From a virus: a stretch of DNA of 34,689 nt. Each line of letters begins with the position of its first letter. Position 1 is the stretch's first letter. Under the pieces are notes generated by a model. That model was given only the letters and a program-made list of their open reading frames with translations, had not been told where the DNA came from and made no database searches. Positions 22,465 through 30,185 of this stretch are shown one piece after another. The position numbers and the translations under genes are program-made. The stretch spans positions 1 to 34,689 of IMG/VR virus record IMGVR_UViG_3300020214_002260; one strand, 5' to 3'.

Positions 22465-24086
22465 GAACTTTTTTTGAAGTCATAGAACAAAGAAAAACAG
22501 ATAAAATTGCTCACGAATGCTTTGGCTTGATGGTTGAGCGAGGTATTAATCCTGTAAAATACGTTCTTTGGCTTCAAGAGACTGATGGTCTAAACAATCT
22601 CAATATTGCCAATGAAAGCCAAGAATGGCTTGCTTTAGAGCTAGAAGAAATCAATGAAGGTCAACTTGCTCATGATGTTGGTCAGTGGGTTGGCAGTAAG
22701 CCACTTCAGGCTCTTAAGTGGGGCTGGGACCAAGCGGGGTCTTTTCTTCAAGGCACCGGACAAGGCTTAGGACAGGGCGTTGATAATATAATGGGACGAA
22801 AGGGTATTCAAACAAGCCCAACGTCTCCTACAAACTATTATGATACAGCAACTGGCCATTATGTTCAATGGACCGGCGAAGGCGAACCAGACCAAAACCA
22901 AACAGATAAATGGCAGACAGTAGACCATACTGGAAAGCCAATTCCGCCTAATTCTCCACCCCCGCAGCAAGGGCAGGGCGGACAAGGCGGACAAGGCGGA
23001 CAAGGCGGACAAGGCGGCGGACAGGGCCAACAAAGTCAAAATGGTCCTCCACCAGAACCACAAACTGGTGGCAATCCCCAACAAATGGTACAATCTGCCA
23101 TTCGGTTGCTACAAGATTTGTCTAAGAGAGCAAATCGTCGTGGGTCTGAGTTAAGACAAGCCAACATTCAACAAACGCTGTTTAACTTGATTCAAACGCT
23201 TCAGCAACAAGCTCAACCACAAGCTCAACCACAAGCTCAACCACAAGCTCAACCACAAGCTCAACCACCAGCACCAGCACCAGCACCAGCACCAGCACCA
23301 GCACCAGCACCAGCACCAGCACCAGCACCAGCACCAGCACCAGCACCACCACAGACTTCTTGGACGAATTATGGAAAACAGAAGCTCTACGAAGTAAGAA
23401 TTAAGAGTCTTGCTGAAAATCTTATAAAGGCAAAAATTGATCCAAACTTATTCGCTGAGTGGTATGTCAACGAAGGAATGTATAGCTCTAGGTTTGATGA
23501 AGATTTCAAACAATGGGCACATGGTCTTTGGGGCGGCGTTAAAGGCTTGGTTAGTGGCAAAGGATTTTTTAAAGGCTGGGGCGAAGTAGACGATGATTAC
23601 GACCGTGAAGCAGCCGAAAATACATTGAAGGCAATTCTTCCATTGAGTGAATTGTTCCCTCAATTAGAAAAGCAACTTAAAGATATGGAAAAAGCTCTGC
23701 GTGACTTTTTGTGGAATCAACAAGCTGCCGGTGGTGCTAATTCAGCCACACCAGCAACTCCGGCAACTGGTGGTGCGGCTGCTGCTAACCCACAAGACAA
23801 ATACATTAATGATTTAGAGAAATTAGCAAATTCCAATTTATCGTCAGAGGAAAAGAAGAAGGAATTGGAAGGCATATTTGCGAATGCCGAAAAGCAACTT
23901 GGCAACAAGAACATACGAGATGAGCTTCAAAATGCCCTTCAATTAAAAGGCATTGATGTAACAAAATTAGGTCTAGAAACACAAGCCTATCATATTTCTT
24001 GGACAGTCCACGACGGTAACAAAATTGATGAAGCGTTTTGGGCGTCTCTTTTCCCAAAGACAGCAAAGAAAACTTGGTTTAGCTAA
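22461..24086 (+). CDS. 541-aa repeat-rich protein with prohead-address-like N-terminus
   Basis: ATG 22461 has GGAGAG upstream and gives MRTFFEVIEQRKTDK, matching the shared address pattern. Two similar helical modules (GLMVERGINPVKYVLWLQE ~22-40 and NLIKAKIDPNLFAEWYVNE in the second half) are each followed by a Gly/Trp-rich segment (VGQWVGSKPLQALKWGW; GLWGGVKGLVSGKGFFKGW). Between them lie long linkers: GQG repeats, five QAQP units and a run of Pro-Ala. The C-terminus is a charged helical domain. No enzyme motif. It may be a large internal head protein or an injected one. Confidence 0.62.
   Translation: MRTFFEVIEQRKTDKIAHECFGLMVERGINPVKYVLWLQETDGLNNLNIANESQEWLALELEEINEGQLAHDVGQWVGSKPLQALKWGWDQAGSFLQGTGQGLGQGVDNIMGRKGIQTSPTSPTNYYDTATGHYVQWTGEGEPDQNQTDKWQTVDHTGKPIPPNSPPPQQGQGGQGGQGGQGGQGGGQGQQSQNGPPPEPQTGGNPQQMVQSAIRLLQDLSKRANRRGSELRQANIQQTLFNLIQTLQQQAQPQAQPQAQPQAQPQAQPPAPAPAPAPAPAPAPAPAPAPAPAPAPPQTSWTNYGKQKLYEVRIKSLAENLIKAKIDPNLFAEWYVNEGMYSSRFDEDFKQWAHGLWGGVKGLVSGKGFFKGWGEVDDDYDREAAENTLKAILPLSELFPQLEKQLKDMEKALRDFLWNQQAAGGANSATPATPATGGAAAANPQDKYINDLEKLANSNLSSEEKKKELEGIFANAEKQLGNKNIRDELQNALQLKGIDVTKLGLETQAYHISWTVHDGNKIDEAFWASLFPKTAKKTWFS
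22971..23015. repeat. 9-bp tandem repeat (GGACAAGGC-type)
   Basis: Four perfect 9-bp units at 22980-23015 after a variant copy, encoding GQG repeats in the cargo-candidate gene. Confidence 0.85.
23208..23345. repeat. 12-bp x5 and 6-bp x13 tandem repeats
   Basis: Five perfect CAAGCTCAACCA units (23208-23267) are followed by thirteen CCAGCA units (23268-23345). They encode QAQP and PA repeats in a linker. Such arrays readily gain or lose copies. Confidence 0.9.
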
Positions 24087-25320
24087 TTGTTTCTTTTAGA
24101 GCTTCATAAACCAAATCAGCTTCTTCTTTGTTCATTATCAAAGAAGGACGCAAACGAATTGACCGTTCTCCACATGCGAGGGCGGTCATTTTCTTTTTAG
24201 TTTTCTCTAAAAACTTGTTTCTTGATTCACGATCTTGAAGATCGAAGGCAATCAATAAACCTCTACCCCTAACATTTTCGAGCGGCAATTCTTGTAGTCT
24301 TTCGAGAAGGTGCTTGCCGACTTTTCTGGCGTTGTCTACCAATTTCTCTTCTTTGATGATTTCATTGATGATGGTGAATCGAACCATATCAACGATGTTG
24401 CCGCCCCAAGTAGAGTTAATGCGACTTTGTGTGTTGAATACATTCTTGTCTGCTGTGTCGATTCGATCAGTGGAACAGAAACCGCAAACTTGAGTCTTCT
24501 TGCCAAAGCAGATCATGTCTGGGACAATGCCAAAGTGCTGATAGGCCCACATTTTGCCAGTCATGCCGATTCCTGTCTGTACTTCATCCAGTATCAACAT
24601 GGCTTTGTATTTATCTGCTAGTTTTCTCAAGTGATTGAAATATTCTGGACTAAAATGGTTATCACCCCCTTCACCCTGTACGGGTTCCAGAACAATTGCT
24701 GCAACCAAGTTTGTCTTGAGAGCTTTTTCGGCCTGCTCTAAACTTTCAGACTCAAGTTTGCAAGTCTCCTGCGTCTCCTTGACGCCAGCCGGAAATTTCA
24801 AGGCTGGATTTGTAATTCTAGTCCAATTGAACTTAGGAAACAAATCTGTCTTGTCCGGCACTGTATTCGTCAATGATAGTGTGTATCCACTTCTACCATG
24901 AAACGCTTGCTTTAAGTGAATAACATCTAATTTGTTTGTATATGGTTCTCCGATTCCTAGTATGTTTGCTTTCCAATCAAATGCAGCCTTCAAAGCATTC
25001 TCCACGCCAAGTGTGCCGCCCTCGATAAAAAAGAAATGCGAAAAGTCTTTGGCAATAGATGCAAACGATGTGACAAATTCCAAATACTCTGGCGTGTACA
25101 TATCAGAGTTTACGATTTTATGAATCGCAGCCTGCACAAGCCGATCTTTTTGAGCAATTAACTTGGGATGATTCCAACCTAGAGCTTGACTTGCATATTG
25201 GGAATCGCAATCCAAGTATTCTTTCCCTTTTCGGTCCACGGCCCAGACGCCCTTGCTCTTTGAAACGTCAATTTCAAATGCGTCGTGAGTGAGAATGTAT
25301 TTGCTTAATTTCTTCTTCAT
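24079..25320 (-). CDS. lat: L-lysine 6-aminotransferase (PLP, class III)
   Basis: 413 residues, full length. It follows the lysine epsilon-aminotransferase pattern rather than general ornithine or GABA enzymes: FIEGGTLGVENALKAAFDWK, AFHGRSGYTLSLTNT, EPVQGEGGDNHF, ILDEVQTGIGMTG, the PLP lysine in CFGKKTQVCGF, then STWGGNIVDMVR and RGRGLLIAFDL. The reaction moves the epsilon-amino group of lysine to 2-oxoglutarate, giving glutamate and the aldehyde that cyclises to piperideine-6-carboxylate. The ATG directly follows the upstream stop. With glutamate dehydrogenase 3 kb away it could form a lysine/2-oxoglutarate/glutamate cycle. Confidence 0.9.
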   Translation of the reverse strand: MKKKLSKYILTHDAFEIDVSKSKGVWAVDRKGKEYLDCDSQYASQALGWNHPKLIAQKDRLVQAAIHKIVNSDMYTPEYLEFVTSFASIAKDFSHFFFIEGGTLGVENALKAAFDWKANILGIGEPYTNKLDVIHLKQAFHGRSGYTLSLTNTVPDKTDLFPKFNWTRITNPALKFPAGVKETQETCKLESESLEQAEKALKTNLVAAIVLEPVQGEGGDNHFSPEYFNHLRKLADKYKAMLILDEVQTGIGMTGKMWAYQHFGIVPDMICFGKKTQVCGFCSTDRIDTADKNVFNTQSRINSTWGGNIVDMVRFTIINEIIKEEKLVDNARKVGKHLLERLQELPLENVRGRGLLIAFDLQDRESRNKFLEKTKKKMTALACGERSIRLRPSLIMNKEEADLVYEALKETIS

Positions 25321-25650
25321 TTAAATCCATCCCACTTTACGGGCTTGGTTAAGTTCTTCTATTGTTACTTTTCGCCCTAGAAAATCCGACACAGATGCAG
25401 TGAAGTGTTTTACAATATCGGCTTTTATTGCATTAAGGTATTGTGGACCCATTTTCATTGCATCTAAAAAGTCGTGCATGTCAATAGACCAATCCAACAT
25501 CTCTCCGTCAATAAAAATAGCATGACGAATTTCACCACCTTTACCCTTGATCATACGAACTTCAAAACTTTTTTTACCAATTGGCACGGGAATTATTTGA
25601 TATTGCGGGGGAATTCCTTCATCTGAGGGAAATTGGATAATATTGCTCAT
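25321..25650 (-). CDS. hypothetical protein, 109 aa
   Basis: Start ATG 25650 with AAGGT upstream. The stop directly abuts the aminotransferase ATG, so they are probably co-translated. The protein is soluble with a beta-rich first half (FEVRMIKGKGGEIRHAIFID) and a helical end (VSDFLGRKVTIEELNQARK). No family is recognised. A partner of the aminotransferase is possible only by position. Confidence 0.6.
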   Translation of the reverse strand: MSNIIQFPSDEGIPPQYQIIPVPIGKKSFEVRMIKGKGGEIRHAIFIDGEMLDWSIDMHDFLDAMKMGPQYLNAIKADIVKHFTASVSDFLGRKVTIEELNQARKVGWI

Positions 25651-25682
25651 GTTTACCTTTTTAATTTGTCTCGACCATAAAT

Positions 25683-26213
25683 ATGGGTATGAATCGCAAT
25701 CTAAAAGAATCTTCTCTCCTTGATCTTTATCAGAGTACAATAGCAGCTTTTCCGAACACTAGACGGCGACAGCACTCTATAGATACGATTCAAGTACGAG
25801 AAGTTAATTTCACTCCTTTTCTGGGAATGAAAACACTTTTCGTTCGAGGTAATGTTTTAAACGAAGAAAATGGTAATGCCTATACCCCCATAATTCTTTT
25901 TAAGGATGTAATTTACCACCCTCAAAGAGAACAAGATGAATGGATCGAATTTGTCGCAAGCGACGGGCGTAATTACGTTTTGGAAAGACTGGAAAGAGAT
26001 GCCAACGACATTCTGGTGCGATGCAATTGCCCTGATTTTCATTGGCGATTCAACTATTTCGATCATGAGGATCGTTCTCTCTATGGCCGAAAAAGAAGAA
26101 GATATGAAGCGGTGACGGCTCCCGGTTCGGCCAATCCAAATCAAATGCCCGGTATGTGTAAACATTTGATTAAACTTTCTACAGCAATTAGAGATGCAAG
26201 AATCTTGGGATAA
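25683..26213 (+). CDS. SWIM-like zinc-finger protein
   Basis: 176 residues. The C-terminal third has CNCPDFHWRFNYF and, after a ~45-residue loop, PGMCKHLIKL. This CxC...CxH pattern is the SWIM zinc-finger layout, used for DNA or protein contacts in recombination and transcription factors. The first half is a beta-rich domain (EVNFTPFLGMKTLFVRG). No obvious ribosome site; CATAAATA lies directly before the ATG. It is separated by a short divergent region from the 25650 gene and followed within two bases by the next gene. Confidence 0.65.
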   Translation: MGMNRNLKESSLLDLYQSTIAAFPNTRRRQHSIDTIQVREVNFTPFLGMKTLFVRGNVLNEENGNAYTPIILFKDVIYHPQREQDEWIEFVASDGRNYVLERLERDANDILVRCNCPDFHWRFNYFDHEDRSLYGRKRRRYEAVTAPGSANPNQMPGMCKHLIKLSTAIRDARILG

Positions 26214-26214
26214 T

Positions 26215-26772
26215 ATGGAGCAAGAATTTAATCTATTGATCGAAAATTTCGATAAACTTGAAGGAATTAAGGTTTTGGGAAGTGAATTCGAGCCAAACAC
26301 TTGGATTCATTTTGAATGTAATACTCCTCAAATATTGGTCGCTCTGACAAGCCAAGTAGACGACGTAAACGACTTCGATTCTTGCAAAATACTGGTACTG
26401 TCTCACCCAGATAATCCAAAAAAAAATGCCTACCAGTTGATTTTCAACAATGATAAAGAAAAATACATTGGCATGTTGTTAAGAAAAGTCAAAAGTCTAG
26501 CAGAAAATGGTTTAAAAAAATCCAAACTCCAAGAGCTTGGGTTGCCCGATTTGTCATTCGTTACAATGAGGCAGATAGCCACAGAATTGAAAGGCCGTCA
26601 AAATCTGTGTTTTGCTATGGTGTGGATGGAAGATAACGAGAAAGAAAATATCTCCATCGAAGGAAGCGGCAATCCTACTCAACTCGTCGGCCTGCTGTCC
26701 AGAGGTTTGTATATGACCATTGAATGGTCCAATAAAAACATCAAATTCAAGCAACCACCAGAAGACAACTAA
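26215..26772 (+). CDS. hypothetical protein, 185 aa
   Basis: Start ATG 26215 is chosen for the TTGGGA six bases upstream and its place just after the previous stop; ATG 26194 is possible. The protein is soluble with mixed alpha/beta composition (FNLLIENFDKLEGIKVLG, SHPDNPKKNAYQLIF, a helical centre). No family is recognised. It is the last gene before the bidirectional terminator at 26868. Confidence 0.55.
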   Translation: MEQEFNLLIENFDKLEGIKVLGSEFEPNTWIHFECNTPQILVALTSQVDDVNDFDSCKILVLSHPDNPKKNAYQLIFNNDKEKYIGMLLRKVKSLAENGLKKSKLQELGLPDLSFVTMRQIATELKGRQNLCFAMVWMEDNEKENISIEGSGNPTQLVGLLSRGLYMTIEWSNKNIKFKQPPEDN

Positions 26773-26867
26773 GAATTTTTCTAATTAACTATAATGTTTG
26801 TTCAATTACTCCCTACGGTCGTTCGTCTGCCAATTCTCTGGTAGTGGCTTCCTGCCTGCTGAAAACA

Positions 26868-26902
26868 AAAAAACTTGGCACCAACGCAGTACCAAGTTTT
26901 TT
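26868..26902. terminator. bidirectional intrinsic terminator
   Basis: An 11-bp perfect stem AAAAAACTTGG/CCAAGTTTTTT with a 13-base loop and A/T runs on both sides, between convergent genes ending at 26772 and 26956. Confidence 0.85.
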
Positions 26903-26955
26903 CGCTTAATTAGAAAGGCTAATTTAGGATGAGTTCTAAGGGCACTCTAAAAGAG

Positions 26956-27294
26956 TTACACTCCCTTCTTTACAATCATCCAGTTGACAACTTCGCCGCT
27001 GCCACCAGTGATTGTGAAGTTCCATGTGTCGGTGTCTGCCACTGCTGCCAAACCAGTCGATAGATAGGCTTCAGTTCCGCTTACACCTGTCAACATTACG
27101 ACATAGTCGCCTACAACACCAGCCAATGCAGGAATTTCAACAGTGCCAGTTGTGCCAGAAAGTGTTTCTGCTCCTGCTGCCATAACTCTTGGACCGATGA
27201 GCTTGTGAACTCCAAGGCTCATATGTCCAGAACCCTTTTGGTTCCCAGCTACACTGCCAGAACCACTAACACCTGTTACGCTAGATGCTCCCAT
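26956..27294 (-). CDS. small Gly/Ser/Thr/Val-rich virion-type protein
   Basis: 112 residues, strong AAGGAG before ATG 27294. The N-terminus is Gly/Ser-rich (MGASSVTGVSGSGSVAG). The rest is beta-rich and ends with WNFTITGGSGEVVNWMIVKKG. It looks like a head-decoration, tail or fibre-tip protein. It stands alone between two control regions, with a terminator downstream, as expected for a highly expressed structural gene. Confidence 0.55.
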   Translation of the reverse strand: MGASSVTGVSGSGSVAGNQKGSGHMSLGVHKLIGPRVMAAGAETLSGTTGTVEIPALAGVVGDYVVMLTGVSGTEAYLSTGLAAVADTDTWNFTITGGSGEVVNWMIVKKGV

Positions 27295-27410
27295 ATTTTT
27301 ATCTCCTTATTTGAGTAACTTTGAAAGTTCACATATAGCTATCCTTGAAGAAAATATTTTGCGTTCCTACCTATATATGTTTGGATATATTTTTGCGAAA
27401 GGGTTAATAT

Positions 27411-28004
27411 ATGACATATGAGTACAGTCCACAGTTAAAGCACAATCAGGCACAGGTTTTGTACGGCACAATTTTGGGTGGTTCCTCGATTGTGAACCCC
27501 TCACAAGGCAAGAATTGTTATCTAGCCATGCGAGACAATGACCGTTTTTGGCTAGAATATAAGATTAACGAACTCAAAGATTATTTCAAAATGGACAACA
27601 ATACTATAAAAAAAGACAAGAATACCTATCGTTGTTATTCCATCGCCTATCCTGTGTTCAATTCGTATTACAACGAATTCTACCGAGATGGGAAGAAATT
27701 CATCAACAAAGAGTTGTTGGAGAAATTAAATGACGTGGCTTGGATGATTTGGTTCGTAGATTCTGGCAAGAAGAGTAAACGCAAAGCCTATCTTCGCACG
27801 CACAAATTCGGAGAGGAAGGAACCAAATTGATAGCCGAATATTTCAATTCTTTAGATTGCGAGTGTGATTTCAAATTGACGAGAGGACGACATGAAATTG
27901 TATTCACCCATAAAGGGTCAATCGAATTCATGTCTACTTTCGCTCACCGACTTCCAGAGTTTATGCTGGAAAAGTTTGACGTGTCAACTACCCCGACCCT
28001 TTAG
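27411..28004 (+). CDS. free-standing LAGLIDADG homing endonuclease
   Basis: 197 residues. LYGTILGGSSI near residue 17 and DVAWMIWFVDSGK near residue 108 are the two dodecapeptides of a monomeric LAGLIDADG enzyme, each followed by the usual beta/alpha half-domain. It is not inside an intein or a recognisable intron. AAAGGG lies before the ATG. Its TAG stop falls inside a strong palindrome (27991-28012), so gene end and hairpin are shared. Confidence 0.75.
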   Translation: MTYEYSPQLKHNQAQVLYGTILGGSSIVNPSQGKNCYLAMRDNDRFWLEYKINELKDYFKMDNNTIKKDKNTYRCYSIAYPVFNSYYNEFYRDGKKFINKELLEKLNDVAWMIWFVDSGKKSKRKAYLRTHKFGEEGTKLIAEYFNSLDCECDFKLTRGRHEIVFTHKGSIEFMSTFAHRLPEFMLEKFDVSTTPTL

Positions 28005-28012
28005 GGTCGGGG
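27991..28012. repeat. palindrome with TTTA loop
   Basis: CCCCGACCC pairs with GGGTCGGGG. On the minus strand it is preceded by AAG and followed by TAGTTGACAC, echoing the element at 17073 (AAGCC-stem-GGTAGTTCAC). It contains the stop codon of the endonuclease gene. Confidence 0.55.
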
Positions 28013-28103
28013 CTTGTCATTCCAATTCTAAGCAACTTTTGAACACGATCTTGATTAATTAAAAGTTTTTCCTAGAATGCTGAAATCTAATGGAGATAAA
28101 TCT

Positions 28104-28280
28104 ATGTTAGGATGTGTTTGTGGCGGAATATTAGAGCTTCTGGCTTGCCTTCTTGCTAGTGGAATTGGAGCAGGTGGGTTTTGGGGCACAAAATTTTATA
28201 ATCGAATAAATTATAAAAGGTACATGGCTTACAAAGAAAAACATAAATCATGTGATTGCGAATGCCATAGAAATGATTAA
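28104..28280 (+). CDS. small membrane protein, 58 aa
   Basis: ATG 28104 has GGAGA about eight bases upstream. A hydrophobic helix (GGILELLACLLASGIGAGGF) is followed by a basic stretch and a Cys-rich end (CDCECH). Probably a single-pass inner-membrane protein of unknown role. The 135-base gap downstream holds a GGCGAT/ATCGCC hairpin (~28351-28371) and nothing else I can support. Confidence 0.5.
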   Translation: MLGCVCGGILELLACLLASGIGAGGFWGTKFYNRINYKRYMAYKEKHKSCDCECHRND

Positions 28281-28415
28281 TGTTTGACAGCATGTTCCGT
28301 GGTTCGACGGCTAGGATAGTGCTACATATACTTTGGACAAGTTTGTACCAAGGCGATTCCGAATCCATCGCCATTTATTCATTGCTTTGAATATTTTCAA
28401 GTTTTATAATGATGC

Positions 28416-28793
28416 ATGAAAAAATATCAAGAAAATTACTACATGATTCAATTGTTTGATAAGCTAGGTAATCAAATAGTTCCATTCGGCAGAATTAACT
28501 ATCTCGTCTTGCCCAGCCCGGTAAAACCCCAACGTCTGCGAACTTCGTATGAAGACTTTGAAAGAAATGAGGGTGCGAAAAGTTTCTTGGCATATTTTTC
28601 TTATGAACCAAACCTGAAGCAAAGATTCTGCGGAAGTATCTTTGCTTCTAATCCAATGAAGATGATGGCTTATTTTGACGATGCTTTTGTCAAGTCTATG
28701 GAAGTTCGCCCGGAACAATTCGGTGCTTTTTCCCAATTAGATTTTTGTCTTGTCGTAAACGATTTTGAATATTGTGATGGACTCATTAAATGA
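28416..28793 (+). CDS. hypothetical protein, 125 aa
   Basis: Soluble, aromatic-rich protein (YYMIQLFDKLGNQIVPFGRI, RTSYEDFERNEG). No family is recognised. The stop overlaps the next ATG as ATGA, so it is coupled to the DUF2061 protein. Confidence 0.55.
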   Translation: MKKYQENYYMIQLFDKLGNQIVPFGRINYLVLPSPVKPQRLRTSYEDFERNEGAKSFLAYFSYEPNLKQRFCGSIFASNPMKMMAYFDDAFVKSMEVRPEQFGAFSQLDFCLVVNDFEYCDGLIK

Positions 28794-28948
28794 CACAAGT
28801 TAGCCATGTTCAACACTTGACAAAGGCTGTAACATGGAGAATTCTCGCTTCGACCGAAACATTCGTATTGGGCTGGATCATTACAGGTAGCCCCACGATT
28901 GGAGCGTCTATTAGCCTTGTTGAGCTTCAAATTTCGGAGTTCATCTAG
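28790..28948 (+). CDS. DUF2061-like small membrane protein
   Basis: 52 residues. LTKAVTWRILASTETFVLGWIITGS fits the K-x-x-[ST]WR...T...TG signature of DUF2061, including its first membrane helix. The second half (SISLVELQISEFI) ends earlier than usual; the typical HE/W tail is absent, so the gene may be truncated. The ATGA overlap with the preceding gene supports translation. Confidence 0.6.
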   Translation: MTQVSHVQHLTKAVTWRILASTETFVLGWIITGSPTIGASISLVELQISEFI

Positions 28949-29141
28949 GTGCTGCTGGCGGTGGCGTTGCTCCACCTGCCGAGGCCGCTCCTCCACCGGG
29001 TCCGCCTGCTACGCCGGATACCGTAACACTAGACGGTCCTCGAACTTGAGGCTTCTTGGGCTTACTTTTCCCTTCTTCTGCTTTGTCGTCTACGACAAAA
29101 CCGCCCTCTCGTATCAATACATAGTCTTTGAATTTCAGCAT
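28941..29141 (-). CDS. small protein with prohead-address-like N-terminus, 66 aa
   Basis: MLKFKDYVLIREGG matches the shared address with IRE|G as a possible cleavage site. A Lys-rich middle and a Gly/Ala/Pro-rich tail follow (VSGVAGGPGGGAASAGGATP). TATAAATC lies directly upstream of the ATG. It could be a short packaged peptide. It overlaps the DUF2061 gene by eight bases. Confidence 0.5.
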   Translation of the reverse strand: MLKFKDYVLIREGGFVVDDKAEEGKSKPKKPQVRGPSSVTVSGVAGGPGGGAASAGGATPPPAAPR

Positions 29142-29155
29142 GATTTATATTCCCG

Positions 29156-29200
29156 CCGCCAGAAAACCCAGTCCCCTTTAGGGGCTGGGATGAATGGCGG
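29156..29200 (-). terminator. two-tier hairpin, likely terminator after mscL-like gene
   Basis: Inner stem CCCAG/CTGGG and CCCC/GGGG with a TTTA loop (29167-29189) and outer stem CCGCCA/TGGCGG across 5x5 internal loops. On the minus strand a TTTTC run follows the inner stem. It is downstream of the mscL-like stop on that strand. Confidence 0.6.
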
Positions 29201-29232
29201 TCATACTATATAGTGTATCACATAGCGATCCG

Positions 29233-29628
29233 TTACTTGGTAGTATTGGTTGGCGAGAATACAACTAAATCTTTATTTTGAATTTCTACGTCGGGATGAA
29301 ATTTTTTCACAATTTTGGAATAGATTACATAAAGCACAATTGTTGTGATAGTAAATTCTAATCCAGCCGCACAGAGTTTGCCTATTTCTAAATTCATGCC
29401 ATCAATAGGGCAGAAAATCATATTTCGCCAGTTCCCGGTGTTGGTCGCATTTACGAAATAGTTGATTATCGGCATCAAAAGTGATTCAGAAAGGGCCGTC
29501 ACAAACTTTTGGACGACAGCGGCTAAAATCAAAGCCAAAGCAAGTGCCATCAAGTTTTTGTTAAAGGCAAATTTTTTGTATTCGTTAATCTCTTTTTTTA
29601 TTTCAGGCACTAAGTTTTTCTCTTGCAT
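29233..29628 (-). CDS. mscL: MscL-like mechanosensitive channel
   Basis: 131 residues. N-terminal amphipathic stretch EIKKEINEYKKFAF, first membrane helix NLMALALALILAAVVQKFVTAL, then LLMPIINYF, a periplasmic loop and the second helix with AAGLEFTITTIVLYVIYSKI. This order and length match the large-conductance mechanosensitive channel, a pentameric inner-membrane pore that opens under high tension. Identity to well-known forms looks modest, but the two-helix layout and the loop are right. In a phage it could protect the infected cell from osmotic shock or alter release timing. Confidence 0.72.
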   Translation of the reverse strand: MQEKNLVPEIKKEINEYKKFAFNKNLMALALALILAAVVQKFVTALSESLLMPIINYFVNATNTGNWRNMIFCPIDGMNLEIGKLCAAGLEFTITTIVLYVIYSKIVKKFHPDVEIQNKDLVVFSPTNTTK

Positions 29629-29794
29629 TGTTGATAATTCTCAATAAAATTTTTTCTGAAAGGTAAAGTGAAATGGGAATACCGAGGGCTTCTAAGACAT
29701 ATTGCCCCTTATCCAACCTGACGATTTTTGCCCGAAAAATAGTGCCATCACCGTGCAACAGATTGACCGTCCCACCTATTTCCATAACTTTCAT
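29603..29794 (-). CDS. small hypothetical protein, 63 aa
   Basis: A compact, beta-rich protein (MEIGGTVNLLHGDG, FRAKIVRLDKGQYVLEALG) that may form an SH3-like barrel, but no family is recognised. It overlaps the mscL-like start by 26 bases, so translation is coupled. Confidence 0.5.
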   Translation of the reverse strand: MKVMEIGGTVNLLHGDGTIFRAKIVRLDKGQYVLEALGIPISLYLSEKILLRIINNAREKLSA

Positions 29795-29876
29795 TATCCA
29801 ATTTTTGTTTTTTTAATCAATGCTTTTCGGTAAAAATTTTTGTTTTTGTCGGAGTATATAGGGTAGGGGAGGGAAA

Positions 29877-29990
29877 ATGAAAGATAAAACATGGCTAGTT
29901 ACATGTCTTACTCTTTTGGGGCTTTGCGGTTTTTATCTCTACATGAAACACAATTTGACCTCACCGCTGGTTCCCCATGATGGAATATAA
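29877..29990 (+). CDS. small membrane protein, 37 aa, perhaps 5' part of a broken gene
   Basis: ATG 29877 follows a strong GGGAGGG. The peptide is one hydrophobic helix (WLVTCLTLLGLCGFYLYM) and a short polar end. The next 70 bases in the other frames remain Pro-rich and protein-like and lead into the frame at 30059, suggesting that a frameshift has split a membrane-anchored protein. As it stands it could be a lone micro-membrane protein. Confidence 0.5.
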   Translation: MKDKTWLVTCLTLLGLCGFYLYMKHNLTSPLVPHDGI

Positions 29991-30058
29991 ACCATCTCAG
30001 CCAGCTACCCCAGCCATCTACACCTAGTACGCCTCCTGTTCGTCTATCCAACATTTTT

Positions 30059-30184
30059 ATGCGAGGATATTGGAACGGCTATAATGGGACATGGGTCGCA
30101 AGCGACGAATATCGTCAAGGATGGAGTTTGGGAAATTCTGATCGTAGAAAAGGAATTAAACGGTATCCACCCGAAATGAGGTAA
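30059..30184 (+). pseudogene. possible C-terminal fragment of broken gene
   Basis: Frame MRGYWNGYNGTWVASDEYRQ to KRYPPEMR, ending one base before the next ATG. The frame is open upstream to 29981 with Pro-rich sequence (QLPQPSTPSTPPVRLSN). The 'YRQGWSLGNSDRR' pattern resembles the GYxxG motif of the following gene, so the fragment may be a diverged relative. No good ribosome site for ATG 30059. Confidence 0.4.
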
Positions 30185-30185
30185 C

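Noticed and set aside
23208-23345. Tandem repeats as CRISPR
   Set aside because: The units are 6-12 bp, contiguous, without spacers and in frame within a gene.
28290-28372. tRNA-like sequence (GTTCGA, GGCGAT/ATCGCC hairpin)
   Set aside because: The arms do not assemble: the putative T-loop has nine bases, the anticodon stem has a mismatch, and no acceptor stem pairs.
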